DNA from: Gemmatimonadota bacterium
Lineage (GTDB): Bacteria > Gemmatimonadota > Gemmatimonadetes > Longimicrobiales > Gaopeijiaceae
Direction: 5' to 3'
Length of the DNA: 36,772 bases
NCBI GenBank assembly: GCA_028873845.1
Contig: JAPPNO010000001.1
Coordinates: 10,211-46,982 of the forward strand
A program made the translations under genes and the position numbers. This document shows, in pieces, positions 1-8,599 of this stretch (the stretch's first letter is position 1; each line of letters opens with the position of its first letter). A model generated the notes under the pieces. That model was not told where the DNA came from. It made no database searches and was given only the letters and a program-made list of their open reading frames with translations.

Positions 1-114
1 CCTGTCGGGGGTTTTCCTTTACCGCCGTACCCCCCCGGGATGTTAATCTATGTGATTTCCCTTTTTTTGGGGGGCCCCCCCCCCCCGGGCGCCGGCCCCC
101 CGCCCCCCGACCGG
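1..114. other. Low-complexity contig end, probably artefact
   Basis: This stretch is dominated by runs of C and G with a short T run (about 61-110). No coding signal continues through it. It mirrors the G/C homopolymer mess at the other end of the window, so I read it as an assembly or base-calling artefact rather than biology. The HNH gene ends right at its border with a proper stop codon at 115-117, but the sequence beyond should not be trusted. Confidence 0.75.
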
Positions 115-1185
115 TCACGCCGCTGGCCGGCCTTCCGCCGAGAGTATCCTCGCCCACTCGCCCGACAGCGGTCTCAGCATCTTGGCTTGAACCCATACCT
201 GTCCCCCCGCCTTGTGGACCTGACCATACGCCCAGTGTGCGACCTGGCGGGTCGCTGGCCAGTCGAACAGGATCTTGCGTTGCTCGAACCCCTGTTCCAG
301 TTCGTCCCGGCAGGCATGAGTGCGCTCGGTCCATCGGTCAAGATGCTCCTCCGCCGCAAGCAAGTCCGCCTTGCTCGAGTTACACCGCTTGTGCGCCAGG
401 ACGAGATTGTGGCCCAGATCCAGCGGGTATTGTCGCCAGGGAATGAAGTGGTCGACGGCTCCGCCCGTCGTGACACCACGGCCGCAGTAGAAGCAGCTGC
501 CCTCCTGCACGTCCCGTAGGAGCCGACCGAACTTCGAGAGCGAGCCGCGGCGCACCCCGAAGAGGAACGACCGCAGATCGATGACCTGACCCAGCATCCG
601 AGGGTTGCACCGCTGAACGAAGTGCAACCACGCTCCCTGCAGCATGTCGGTGATCATCGGATGGAAGGCCCGGAAACAGTAGGTGACCCCGGGCTTGAGT
701 CGAACGATACCGCCGGCATCGCTGTTCTCGTAGAGGAACTCGAGGCGCTCGGATCCAACGGTCTGCAACTTCCAGAGAGGCATGACCTTCACCGTGCGCT
801 CGACCTTGCGCCGCAGGTGGATCCAGTCGGAGGGACTCTTCTTGAGTTCTGCCAGAGACCCGCGGTACCGGCTGTGGTGCTCGGCCACGTCGCGGACAAC
901 GGCTGCCTGTCTGCCCGTGTTCTGTTTCAGGACCTTCCTGGAGTCGCCGGCCACGAATGGCGCGGCCTGGCGCCAGTACAGGCGGACGAACTGCTCCGCT
1001 ATCTCGGAGGTGAGGAGTTCCAGTTCGCTCCCGCTGTCGTCACCCTTGAGAACGCACAGGTCAGCGATGGCGTGAAGCAACGCAAACTTGTAACTCGCGA
1101 CGAAACTGCCCTCGTCCAGAAGGCGTTGGACCGAACGGAGGAAAGACAGCTGCTCCTCGGCGGCAGGCGGTCTCGGCTCGTTCAT
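115..1185 (-). CDS. HNH endonuclease domain protein
   Basis: A 356-residue protein with a C-terminal HNH nuclease domain. The zinc-knuckle cysteines are C231 and C234 (CFYC). The catalytic-type D245-H246 follows in VDHFIPW, then N260, H265 and C268-N269 in the AHKRCN segment. This order (CxxC, DH, N, HxxCN) is the classic HNH arrangement and predicts a metal-dependent DNA endonuclease. The first 220 residues are mostly helical and match no family I recognise; they may recognise the substrate. I chose the ATG at 1185 because it overlaps the stop of the upstream DUF429-HIT gene as ATGA, a sign of translational coupling; a longer in-frame extension has a shadow-like composition. Family and nuclease function are well supported. 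A role in defence is inferred from the pairing and is unproven. Confidence 0.85.
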   Translation of the reverse strand: MNEPRPPAAEEQLSFLRSVQRLLDEGSFVASYKFALLHAIADLCVLKGDDSGSELELLTSEIAEQFVRLYWRQAAPFVAGDSRKVLKQNTGRQAAVVRDVAEHHSRYRGSLAELKKSPSDWIHLRRKVERTVKVMPLWKLQTVGSERLEFLYENSDAGGIVRLKPGVTYCFRAFHPMITDMLQGAWLHFVQRCNPRMLGQVIDLRSFLFGVRRGSLSKFGRLLRDVQEGSCFYCGRGVTTGGAVDHFIPWRQYPLDLGHNLVLAHKRCNSSKADLLAAEEHLDRWTERTHACRDELEQGFEQRKILFDWPATRQVAHWAYGQVHKAGGQVWVQAKMLRPLSGEWARILSAEGRPAA

Positions 1186-2384
1186 CGGTCCCAGTAGACG
1201 GCTCGCTCCGGAAGAACCCAGCGGATGCCGCCTCTCGGATCTTCCAGATCCCCGTCGGTGCGGGGGATGACATGCACGTGGGCATGTTCCACGGTCTGGC
1301 CGGCCGCCCGACCATCGTTGATGCCCACGTTGAAGCCGACGGCATCGCAACGTGACCGCAGCTCGTCCCTGACCCTGGCCACGAGGCCCCATACGTCCGC
1401 CTGGACCTCGGCACTCTGCGCGAAGAGGGTCTCCGTGTGGGCCTTCGGGACCACGAGCGTGTGGCCGGGACTCACGGGGTACCGGTCCCGGACCGCCAGA
1501 GCGTGCCGTGACTCGGCAACCACGAACTCGTCGGGAATATCGCAGAACGGACAGCGGGGCCGTGAACCCCTACTGGGTGGCAACCCGGCGTCGGCCTTAC
1601 GGACTGCCCGAGGCCGCCAGATCCTTCCCTCGATGCTGTCGGTGCGGTCCCGGGAAGCTGGCAGAGCGGAGATCTCGTCCAGGTGACGGCTCATGACCAC
1701 GGCCGATACCGCTGCGTCGAAGGCGTCCTCCGAGGAAGCGGCCAATTGTTGGAACGCGTCGTCCATCTCGGGAAAGCCCTCGGCCAGGTACCTCGTTCGA
1801 GCGGCAGCGTCGGACTTCTTGACCGTGCCGGTGAGCAGCCGCGGATAGATCTCGATCACCAAGGGGGTCTTGACGCGGTGGAAGGGCCAGATCGCGAAGC
1901 CCGCATCGCGGAGTGTGGCCAGGTGGGGCATTCCGCGGATCGAACCCGGGCCAACCTGGCCGGCGCCGCCGATCTGAAAGACGCTCTTGGGAGTCACGCC
2001 CTTCACCCGGGACGCGACCTCTTCCGTGCGCCGAAAGTGGCAGGACGGGTACTTCAGTCCCGGCTTCCGTTTTCCGGGCTTTCCCCAGAACGGATGCGGG
2101 CAGCGCTCAAGCCACTCTTCGCCCTGCTCGGCGACGACTTCCCAGAGCTCATCGATCGACTTCGCGCCCCGCTCCTCCATGAACCAGCGCGGGAAGGAGA
2201 ACGCGAAATCCAGCCCGACTACAGCGTCGTTGCGGGCGTCGGTGATCAGATGCTTGATCACTTCGTGACGGGTGCGTCCCGGCTCCAGCCGCACAAGGCG
2301 GCCACCACGGACTTCAGCGAGCCAGATCTTGGACCGCACCCCGGACTTCGCTCCGGACCAGTCGATGGCGATGACGCGGGTCAT
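1182..2384 (-). CDS. DUF429 (RNase H-fold) - HIT domain fusion protein
   Basis: A 400-residue two-domain protein. Residues 1-240 look like DUF429, a predicted RNase H-fold nuclease family: MTRVIAIDWSG with D8, a second acidic strand VVGLDF (D59), an acidic IEIYPR segment near 178, and the family-like DAFDAAVSA near 220. Residues 276-400 are a HIT nucleotide-binding domain starting with CPFC (278-281) and ending with the histidine triad HAHVHV (H367, H369, H371). HIT proteins hydrolyse or transfer nucleotide phosphates. The start at 2384 is preferred because the DUF429 fold begins at once with the MTRVIAIDWSG strand; an upstream extension of 21 residues looks non-coding. It is the first gene of a two-gene operon with the HNH gene. 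The fusion suggests that the two domains act on one pathway; the substrate is unknown. Confidence 0.85.
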   Translation of the reverse strand: MTRVIAIDWSGAKSGVRSKIWLAEVRGGRLVRLEPGRTRHEVIKHLITDARNDAVVGLDFAFSFPRWFMEERGAKSIDELWEVVAEQGEEWLERCPHPFWGKPGKRKPGLKYPSCHFRRTEEVASRVKGVTPKSVFQIGGAGQVGPGSIRGMPHLATLRDAGFAIWPFHRVKTPLVIEIYPRLLTGTVKKSDAAARTRYLAEGFPEMDDAFQQLAASSEDAFDAAVSAVVMSRHLDEISALPASRDRTDSIEGRIWRPRAVRKADAGLPPSRGSRPRCPFCDIPDEFVVAESRHALAVRDRYPVSPGHTLVVPKAHTETLFAQSAEVQADVWGLVARVRDELRSRCDAVGFNVGINDGRAAGQTVEHAHVHVIPRTDGDLEDPRGGIRWVLPERAVYWDR

Positions 2385-3117
2385 TCGGGTCGGGCTTCGG
2401 TCCCTGCCAGAGAGGCCTATCTGCCGGCACGCCGGAGGTTCTGCCATCCACCGTCCCCGACAGGAACCGAGGAGTGTGCCGTCGCGACGAGAGTAACCGC
2501 AGGCACCGTCGTTCGCATCGGCCGGTCGCCCTGCTCAAGGTCTCTCGGGCGGTTCCTTCCCCTGCGCCAAGCAGCCGGCTTTCCCGGCCCCGCAGTCTCG
2601 GCGAAGCCCTGGGTCCGATAGGGGCGGTCCCGCGGCCGCACCCGGAGGTGCCGATCAGCACACCGCGCAGGTGGGAATGATTGGCGATGGACCCCGGTGA
2701 CGCTGTCCGACGAACGGTCAGGCCCATGGTCGGGCGCTCTGGTCCCTTCGGATCGCGTCCATGTCGGGACCCCAGTCCTGGCGGCCCTGGATCCATAGAA
2801 AGCCGAGTCACCCGCCGGGGAGGCGGATGCGAGACGTGCGAGCACACCCACCGAAACCCCGTGAACGCAGAAGCACCAGCGGTTATGGAGGCGGCGCGGG
2901 AGAACAAGCCCGGGATGGCGACGCTTCTCGCCTGTCCGCGCCGAAGAACCCTCCTCCATCCTTCACGCTTCCGTTGGCGGAGGGACGCCGGCAGGGCTGT
3001 TCACGACGCGCCGACCGGACGTAGGTTGTCGGAATCTGAATCCAGAAATCGAGTAAGTTCAATCCAGACAAACGGATTCGAACCGGATACCTCCCGCGCC
3101 AATAGAGGAGCCTCGAC
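2385..3117. other. Divergent intergenic region, 733 bp
   Basis: This lies between the minus-strand DUF429-HIT gene and the plus-strand amidase gene. The open frames here have arginine/proline-rich shadow composition and no recognisable domain. Near 3048-3070 the motif AATCCAGA occurs twice in slightly different form, and a purine-rich GAGGAG sits just before the amidase start. I see no convincing promoter hexamers, tRNA or repeat. It probably holds the promoters of both neighbours. Confidence 0.5.
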
Positions 3118-4773
3118 ATGAGGGGTGTCGCGCGGACATCGGCCTGCGGTCTCCTGGCCGTCACCCTGCATCTCCCCGGACCATTGACCTCGCCCGGGTC
3201 GGCGCAGGAGAGGGACGGCGTCACGACTTTCGAGCTCACCACAGCTACGATCGAGGACATTAATGCGGCCTTCGATGCTGGCGCGCTGACGGCCGTCCGG
3301 CTGACCGAGCTCTACCTGGCGAGAATCGAAGCGTACGATGCCCGGGGGCCGAGGCTGAACGCCGTCATCACCGTGAGCCCCGACGCCCTCCGGCTCGCGG
3401 CCGAGCTCGACGAGGAACGGGCGAGGTCGGGCCCTCGCAGTCCCGTCCACGGGATCCCGGTTCTCGTCAAGGACAACTACAACACCTTCGACATGCCGAC
3501 CACGGCGGCGTCGGTGGCCCTCGAAGGCTCGATTCCACCGGGCGACGCCTTCACGGTACGGCAGCTGCGGGACGCCGGAGCGATCATCCTGGGCAAGGTG
3601 AACATGAGCGAGTTCGCCTCACCCGCGGGCTGGGGCTCCTACAGCTCCCTCAACGGGATCACCCTGAACCCGTATGACCTCCGGCGCACCCCGGCGGGAT
3701 CGAGCGGCGGGACGGGCGCGGCGATCGCGGCCGCCTTTGCCGCCGTGGGACTCGGAACCGACACCGGCGGGTCGATCCGCGGTCCTGCCGCCGCAAACGG
3801 GCTCACCGGAATCCGGGCGACCTACGGTCTTCTCAGCCGGAGCGGTATCGTCCCGCAGGCCCTCTCGCTCGACGTACCCGGCCCCATGGCCCGAAGCGTC
3901 ACCGACATTGCGGTCGCGCTCGGCATTATGGCGGGTTCCGACACGGACGACCCCACGACGCTCGGGGACGGCCGGACATCGTACGACGACTACACGCAGT
4001 TCCTCGACGAGGAAGCCCTCCGCGGCGCGCGCATCGGCGTGGCACGTGACTTCTTCGGCGGAAACCCCGAGGTCGACGCACTCATGGAGGCGTCGATCCG
4101 GGCAATGCGGGAATCCGGCGCGACCATCGTCGATCCGGTTCGGTTCGAGGTGGATTTCCTCGACTTCATCGAGCGGAACGGGTCCGGCATCCGGTCACGC
4201 GTCAACGCGGAATTCCAGCCCGGCCTGGAGGACTATCTCGCCACGCTGGAAGAGGGCTATCCGCGCACGCTAGCCGAGGTGATCGCCATCTACGAGTCAC
4301 CCCAGGTGGTGCACTCCGCGCTCCCTGTGAACCCGGGCCTCATTGCGCTGCACAAGCGGAATCTCGCGATCGGAGGCCGCGACAACCCCGACTACATCAG
4401 GGCGATCCAGAATGATCTCCCCCGCGTCCGGCGGACCGTGCTCGAGATCATAGAGAGGCACCGGCTGGATGCGCTCATCTATCCGACCTCACGGTGTCCC
4501 GCGGGACCGATCCACACGGTCGACGAGGATCTCGGCCGCGTCTGCGAACCCGGCCCGTCGGCCACGAACCTCTCGAGCTACTCCGGCTTCCCCGACCTCC
4601 AGGTGCCCGCCGGGTTCACCTCCGGCAGCCTGCCGGCGACCGTCTCGTTCCTGGGCCGGGCGTTCTCGGAGCCGGCACTCCTCGGCTACGCCTTTGCGTT
4701 CGAGCAGGCGACCGGACACTGGCGCCTCCCGCCGCTCGTGCCCCCTCTCCCGGGCGAGGCGTTCGACTACTGA
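3118..4773 (+). CDS. Secreted amidase-signature family hydrolase
   Basis: A 551-residue enzyme of the amidase signature family, which hydrolyses amide bonds with a Ser-cisSer-Lys triad. The triad is visible: K118 in VLVKDN, S195 in PAGSSGG, and S219 in GTDTGGSIRGPA. The 24-residue spacing between the two serines is the one I recall from fatty acid amide hydrolase. An N-terminal hydrophobic stretch ending near SAQ (about 28-30) looks like a signal peptide, so the enzyme probably acts in the periplasm or outside the cell. GAGGAG lies just upstream of the ATG. It is monocistronic, with about 100 bp before the next gene, which has its own promoter signals. The natural substrate cannot be read from sequence; family assignment is firm. 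Confidence 0.93.
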   Translation: MRGVARTSACGLLAVTLHLPGPLTSPGSAQERDGVTTFELTTATIEDINAAFDAGALTAVRLTELYLARIEAYDARGPRLNAVITVSPDALRLAAELDEERARSGPRSPVHGIPVLVKDNYNTFDMPTTAASVALEGSIPPGDAFTVRQLRDAGAIILGKVNMSEFASPAGWGSYSSLNGITLNPYDLRRTPAGSSGGTGAAIAAAFAAVGLGTDTGGSIRGPAAANGLTGIRATYGLLSRSGIVPQALSLDVPGPMARSVTDIAVALGIMAGSDTDDPTTLGDGRTSYDDYTQFLDEEALRGARIGVARDFFGGNPEVDALMEASIRAMRESGATIVDPVRFEVDFLDFIERNGSGIRSRVNAEFQPGLEDYLATLEEGYPRTLAEVIAIYESPQVVHSALPVNPGLIALHKRNLAIGGRDNPDYIRAIQNDLPRVRRTVLEIIERHRLDALIYPTSRCPAGPIHTVDEDLGRVCEPGPSATNLSSYSGFPDLQVPAGFTSGSLPATVSFLGRAFSEPALLGYAFAFEQATGHWRLPPLVPPLPGEAFDY

Positions 4774-4834
4774 CAGACGCGCGGACGGGTTGCGCCCTCC
4801 CCCTCCGGTCCCCATAATATGTCGGTCTTTCAGA

Positions 4835-4849
4835 TGAGAATGATTCTCA
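4835..4849. promoter_or_regulatory. Fur-type iron box upstream of the HhH lipoprotein gene
   Basis: TGAGAATGATTCTCA is a perfect 7-1-7 inverted repeat that closely follows the Fur consensus (TGATAATNATTATCA). A further half-site-like ATATCATTC follows to about 4859. A -10-like CATAAT lies at 4813-4818, so a repressor here would sit at the start of transcription. The lipoprotein start codon is 33 bp downstream of the box. The sequence match is direct; iron control is inferred. Confidence 0.7.
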
Positions 4850-4881
4850 ATATCATTCGACTGAATCCAAGGAGGAATCAG

Positions 4882-5400
4882 ATGACAGCACCCCGAAGCC
4901 TGCTCCACGGGCTCGCTCTGATCTCTGCCGTGACTCTCGCGGCGTGTTCGTCGCCGGACTCGAGCCCCGAGGCGGCGACCGGAGGTGAGCCGGCCCAGAT
5001 GCCGGCGGCCACGGCCACGATGGAGGCCACCGGGCTGACGGACCCCAACCTGGCGGATGAGGCGAGTCTCGCGCAGGTGCCCTACATCACAACCGAGATC
5101 GCCACCGAGCTGGTTCAGGCCCGGCCCTTCGGGGACATGCTCGAAGTCGACATGGTCCTCGCCGGGAGCCTCGACGATGTCCAGAGGGAGGAGGTCTACT
5201 CGCACCTCTTCGCCCGGCTCGACCTGAATTCGGCGAGCGAGGCCGAGATCCTCCTCATCCCCGGTGTCGGCGACCGCATGGCCCACGAGTTCGAGGAGTA
5301 CCGCCCGTACGTCGGCATCGAGCAGTTCCGGCGCGAGATCGGCAAGTACGTGGACGAGGACGAGGTGGCACGGCTGGAGCAGTATGTGAGGATCGAGTAG
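4882..5400 (+). CDS. Helix-hairpin-helix lipoprotein, likely iron-regulated
   Basis: A 172-residue lipoprotein. The signal peptide ends in a lipobox (VTLAAC, lipidated C22), followed by a low-complexity linker rich in A, P, T and M up to about residue 50. Two helix-hairpin-helix-like units follow. One is at about 57-84 (ADEASLAQVPYIT then RPF). The other, at 113-145, is clearer (LDLNSASEAEILLIPGVGD) and resembles ComEA-type DNA-binding HhH repeats. The start is set by a strong AAGGAGGA at 4869-4876 in front of the ATG. A Fur-box palindrome sits immediately upstream. HhH repeats usually bind DNA, but in an anchored periplasmic lipoprotein they may mediate other contacts. Why such a protein would be iron-regulated is unclear; function remains unknown. 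Confidence 0.85.
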   Translation: MTAPRSLLHGLALISAVTLAACSSPDSSPEAATGGEPAQMPAATATMEATGLTDPNLADEASLAQVPYITTEIATELVQARPFGDMLEVDMVLAGSLDDVQREEVYSHLFARLDLNSASEAEILLIPGVGDRMAHEFEEYRPYVGIEQFRREIGKYVDEDEVARLEQYVRIE

Positions 5401-5443
5401 CGGACCGGACGGACGGCGCAGACGCAACCCCGTTCAGGCCGGC

Positions 5444-5863
5444 GTGGAAACAAGCGCGGCATTGCAGGCGTTCCGGAGGCTGATCCTCGCGGTCGTGGTC
5501 GTCGGGATCGCCGGGATCGGTGCCGAGCTGGTCCTCCTGGAGCACTGGGAGTCACCGCTCCAGTGGACGCCCTTCATCGGCATGGGCACGGCGACTCTCG
5601 TGATCGTCGCCGCCGGGATGCGCCCGACCCGCAGGCGGATCCTCGTGCTGCGGGCGATGATGCTCGCCCTGATCGTCATTGGCGCCGTGGGGATGTGGCT
5701 TCACTGGCGCAGCAATGCGCTCCTCGAGCTCGAGATGAACCCGGATGCCGCGGGCTGGCCGCATTTCCGCCGCGTTCTCTTCGGGGGCACGCCCCTTCTC
5801 GCCCCGGGCGCCGTCATGCACCTCGGGCTGATCGGGCTCGCGTCCACCTGGCGCCAGCTTTAG
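5444..5863 (+). CDS. Small four-helix membrane protein
   Basis: A 139-residue hydrophobic protein beginning with a GTG codon 43 bp after the HhH lipoprotein stop, in the same direction and possibly cotranscribed with it. Four likely membrane helices are visible at about residues 14-32, 44-58, 67-87 and 115-135, separated by short arginine-rich or acidic loops. I see no catalytic motif and do not recognise a family. No good ribosome-binding site precedes the GTG, so translation may be coupled to the upstream gene or the start may differ by a few codons. Membrane location is well supported; role is unknown. Confidence 0.7.
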   Translation: METSAALQAFRRLILAVVVVGIAGIGAELVLLEHWESPLQWTPFIGMGTATLVIVAAGMRPTRRRILVLRAMMLALIVIGAVGMWLHWRSNALLELEMNPDAAGWPHFRRVLFGGTPLLAPGAVMHLGLIGLASTWRQL

Positions 5864-5981
5864 GGGCCTGCCGCCTCCCCGAAGCCGCGACCCGCCTCGC
5901 GTCGCGCGCCGGCCCGCGCGGCCGTATTATTCGGCAGACCCGATGGTATCCCGTGCCCGAGCTCCCATACCTGCCCCTTCC

Positions 5982-7259
5982 ATGAACCGCCGCGACTTCG
6001 CCCGCCTCTTCGCCGCCGGTGGATCGGCGGCTCTCCTTGCCCATCCCGCCCTCGGGCGGCTCGCGCCCCGGCCAGGTTCCGCACCGCTCATCCGCCGCAC
6101 GCAGGCGGGCCAGGAGGTGGACTGGGAGGAGGTCCGGGCGCGTTTCCTCATGCCGCCCGATCTCTCCGTCATGAACGCGGCCAATCTCTGCCCGTCGCCC
6201 GCGAGCACGCTCCAGGCGGTCTACGACTATACCGAGCGCATGGACCGCGAGCCGGTCCCGACCTTCCGGGACGAGATGCGCGGCGTCAAGGAGTCCACCC
6301 GCGACCGCCTGGCCGGATTCCTCGGTGTCACACCCGAGGAGATCCTCATCACCCGCAATACCAGCGAGGGCAACAACTGGGTGTCCACGGGCCTCGAGCT
6401 CGGACCGGGCGACGAGGTCGTGATCGTGCGCGACAACCATCCGAGCAACAACCTCGCCTGGAAGGCCAAGGGGGAGCGCTTCGGCTTCACGGTGCGCGAG
6501 ATCGACCCGCCGTCTCCGCACCCCGGCGCCGATTACTACGTCCGGACGTTCCGCGAGGCGATCACGCCGGCCACCCGCGTAATCGCCTTCACCCACCTGA
6601 CCAACACCGCCGGCGACCTCTTCCCTGCCGCCGAGCTCTGCACGCTGGCCCGTGAGAACGGCGTGCTCTCGGCCGTCGACGGCGCCCAGTCGTTCGGGCT
6701 CTTCGACATCGACCTCTCCGAGATGCGGCCCGACTTCTATACCGGGAGCGCGCACAAGTGGCCGTGCGGCCCGAAGGAGACCGGGGTGCTCTACGTGAAC
6801 GCCCAGGTCCGCGAGCGCTTCTGGCCCACCATGTTCAGCGCGTACAGCGGGTCGCGGGGACTCGCGCGCACCCATGAGGGGATGGGCCAGCGCGACGAGC
6901 CCGCCATTCACGCCTTCGGTGCGCAGATCGAGTTCCTCGAGGAGATCACGATGGCCGAGGTGGAGGCGCGGAGCCGAGCGCTCGGGACCGCGCTCGTCGA
7001 GGAGCTCTCCGCGCTCGACGGGGTGCACATGTGGACCTCGCCCGACCCCGCGCGGCGCTCGGCCGTCGTCACCTTCCGGCCGGCCGACCTCCCGCCCGGC
7101 GACGTGGTCGCGGCGCTCGAGGAGGACGGGATCGTGGCCGCCGCCCGGGGGGGAAGCGACCGGCCCGGCGTGCGTCTCTCGCCCCACTTCTATAACTCGC
7201 ACACCGACGTTGAGCGCGCGGTCTCGGCTATCCGGGGATATCTGCGGACGGGACTCTAG
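5982..7259 (+). CDS. Class V aminotransferase family protein with Tat signal
   Basis: A 425-residue PLP enzyme of the class V aminotransferase/isopenicillin-N-epimerase-like group. The N-terminus MNRRDFARLF carries a twin-arginine motif followed by a hydrophobic segment, so export as a folded, cofactor-loaded protein is likely. PLP-site residues are visible: D233 in LSAVDGAQSFG, which would contact the pyridine nitrogen, and K259 in the YTGSAHKWPCGP motif, which would form the Schiff base. NTSEGNN near 126-132 fits the phosphate-binding loop. The start at 5982 puts the Tat motif right at the N-terminus; the longer frame from 5943 adds 13 unlikely residues. A catabolic lyase or epimerase acting on amino-acid derivatives is possible; the substrate is not deducible. 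Confidence 0.9.
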   Translation: MNRRDFARLFAAGGSAALLAHPALGRLAPRPGSAPLIRRTQAGQEVDWEEVRARFLMPPDLSVMNAANLCPSPASTLQAVYDYTERMDREPVPTFRDEMRGVKESTRDRLAGFLGVTPEEILITRNTSEGNNWVSTGLELGPGDEVVIVRDNHPSNNLAWKAKGERFGFTVREIDPPSPHPGADYYVRTFREAITPATRVIAFTHLTNTAGDLFPAAELCTLARENGVLSAVDGAQSFGLFDIDLSEMRPDFYTGSAHKWPCGPKETGVLYVNAQVRERFWPTMFSAYSGSRGLARTHEGMGQRDEPAIHAFGAQIEFLEEITMAEVEARSRALGTALVEELSALDGVHMWTSPDPARRSAVVTFRPADLPPGDVVAALEEDGIVAAARGGSDRPGVRLSPHFYNSHTDVERAVSAIRGYLRTGL

Positions 7260-7627
7260 GGCGGCCGGGACCGGCGGCCGGCGACCGGATCCCCCGCCGC
7301 ACGCGTGGTCCGCACGCCCGGGGAAGGAAGGCCGGGGGGGGATTGGCAACAGGTCCGTTGACAACAGAACCGTTGTAGTCCGCGTTCTGACGGGACCGCG
7401 CTCCCGCCGCAGTCTCTTGCCCCGAAGCCCGGCACGCCTTGGAGCGTCGTCTTCCCGGCGGGCACCACCGGCCTTTCCCGGTGTCTGTGCGGCACCCGTT
7501 GCCGTTCAGGGGGGCGCGTCGCCGACCGGAAACCGGTGCACCGTCCCGGGACTGTCGCCCCGCCGTATATTGCCGTCGGGCCGGGAAGCGCCCGGACCCT
7601 GAGACCTCAGCTGGAGGAGGAGCACCG
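7260..7627. other. Intergenic region with tandem operator-like repeats, 368 bp
   Basis: There is no gene here. The region contains the paired CAACAG-NN-CCGTTG motif described separately, and a TTGACA hexamer at 7358-7363 that overlaps it and could be a -35 element. I found no convincing -10 at the right distance. A strong GGAGGAGG at 7613-7620 marks the start of the next gene. Confidence 0.5.
7347..7375. promoter_or_regulatory. Tandem near-palindromic 14-mer, probable operator
   Basis: CAACAGGTCCGTTG (7347-7360) is followed one base later by CAACAGAACCGTTG (7362-7375). Each unit is itself almost an inverted repeat (CAACAG against CCGTTG), and the pair repeats with a 15-bp period. A TTGACA at 7358-7363 overlaps the junction. 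Such an arrangement fits a dimeric regulator binding two adjacent sites in front of the outer-membrane protein genes. The regulator is unknown. Confidence 0.45.
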
Positions 7628-8599
7628 ATGTGTCGGACCGAGAACCGCCCCCGGGCAACGCGGCGCGTGGGGATCCACCCTGCCCTGCTCGTGGCGGGCG
7701 CCGTCTGCGTCACCGTCCCGGACAGCGCTGCGGGACAGGGACGATGGTACCTCTCGATGGACCTGGGGCCATCGCTCGTACCCCGGGCTTCCCTCTTTGC
7801 GGAGGACAACGACTGGAGCACGAAGTGCGACCTCCTCAACAACCCGGCCCAGGTCGAGACGACCGCCGGGGAGTGCGCGACGCAACCTCCGCCCGCGATG
7901 TGGGAGAACAAGGTGAATGGAGGGACCGGGGCCCTGGCCTCCCTGGCTCTGGGATACCGGTGGCGGCCTTTCCGCCTAGAGGCCGAGTACTTCCACCGGA
8001 CCGCCACGTACGGAGACGCCACGCCGGTGCGGATCGGCGACGCCATCACCCTGGCCAAGGCCGACCAGGAGCTCGAGGCGGTCGACAGTCGGATCGACGG
8101 GCTGATCGTGCACAACCTGTTCGCCAATGCGTACCTCGAAATCGCCCCCGGCCCGGCCTACGTGCCCTATCTCGGCGTGGGGGCGGGTGTGGCCGCCGTC
8201 TCGGCAGACTACTTCAACCGATGGAAGCGAAACGACGATCCGGACCTGATCGCAACCTTCGACGATCCTGCCATGAAGGCCCGGATCGCGGGGACCACCA
8301 CGATCGGCGGACGCCGGAAGTCGGACACCGTCTTCGCCTACCAGGCACTTGCCGGCATCGACCGCCGGCTGAACGACAACGTGACGCTCGGGATCAAGCT
8401 CCGCTGGACCATGCTCTCCGAGTTCGTCGACGAGGACGAGTACATCCAGCTCCGGAGCCACGAGTCGAGCGTCGGGAGGGGCGAGCGGATCGTCTACCGG
8501 CTGACCGCCGAAGACCTCTCGGCATTCGGGGCCACGCTCAACCTGCGGTACGCGTTCTCCCGGTGGGACGCGGCCCGGTCGAGGCGCGGCCGCCGCTGA
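7628..8599 (+). CDS. Outer-membrane beta-barrel protein, copy 1
   Basis: A 323-residue exported protein. The ATG at 7628 follows a strong GGAGGAGG, and the N-terminal signal peptide ends near DSAAGQG (about 33-38). The remainder is a run of alternating polar and hydrophobic strands rich in Tyr, Gly and Arg (for example YVPYLGVGAGV, RLEAEYFHR and NLRYAF), typical of small outer-membrane porin-like or OmpA-like barrels. An extracellular-loop-like segment holds a cysteine pair (KCDLLNNP then GECATQ). The protein downstream shares the layout, including FANAY, a cysteine-pair loop and a barrel-type C-terminus, so the two are paralogues. Copy 1 ends with an arginine-rich tail after the last strand rather than with a terminal Phe. 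Ligand or transport function is unknown. Confidence 0.8.
   Translation: MCRTENRPRATRRVGIHPALLVAGAVCVTVPDSAAGQGRWYLSMDLGPSLVPRASLFAEDNDWSTKCDLLNNPAQVETTAGECATQPPPAMWENKVNGGTGALASLALGYRWRPFRLEAEYFHRTATYGDATPVRIGDAITLAKADQELEAVDSRIDGLIVHNLFANAYLEIAPGPAYVPYLGVGAGVAAVSADYFNRWKRNDDPDLIATFDDPAMKARIAGTTTIGGRRKSDTVFAYQALAGIDRRLNDNVTLGIKLRWTMLSEFVDEDEYIQLRSHESSVGRGERIVYRLTAEDLSAFGATLNLRYAFSRWDAARSRRGRR

Noticed and set aside
40-519. Long plus-strand frame across the start of the window
   Set aside because: It runs through the homopolymer artefact and is antisense to the well-supported HNH gene.
3072-3082. GGTTCGAATCC-like string on the minus strand, resembling a tRNA T-loop
   Set aside because: The flanking bases do not form a full 5-bp T-stem and no acceptor, D or anticodon arms could be found.
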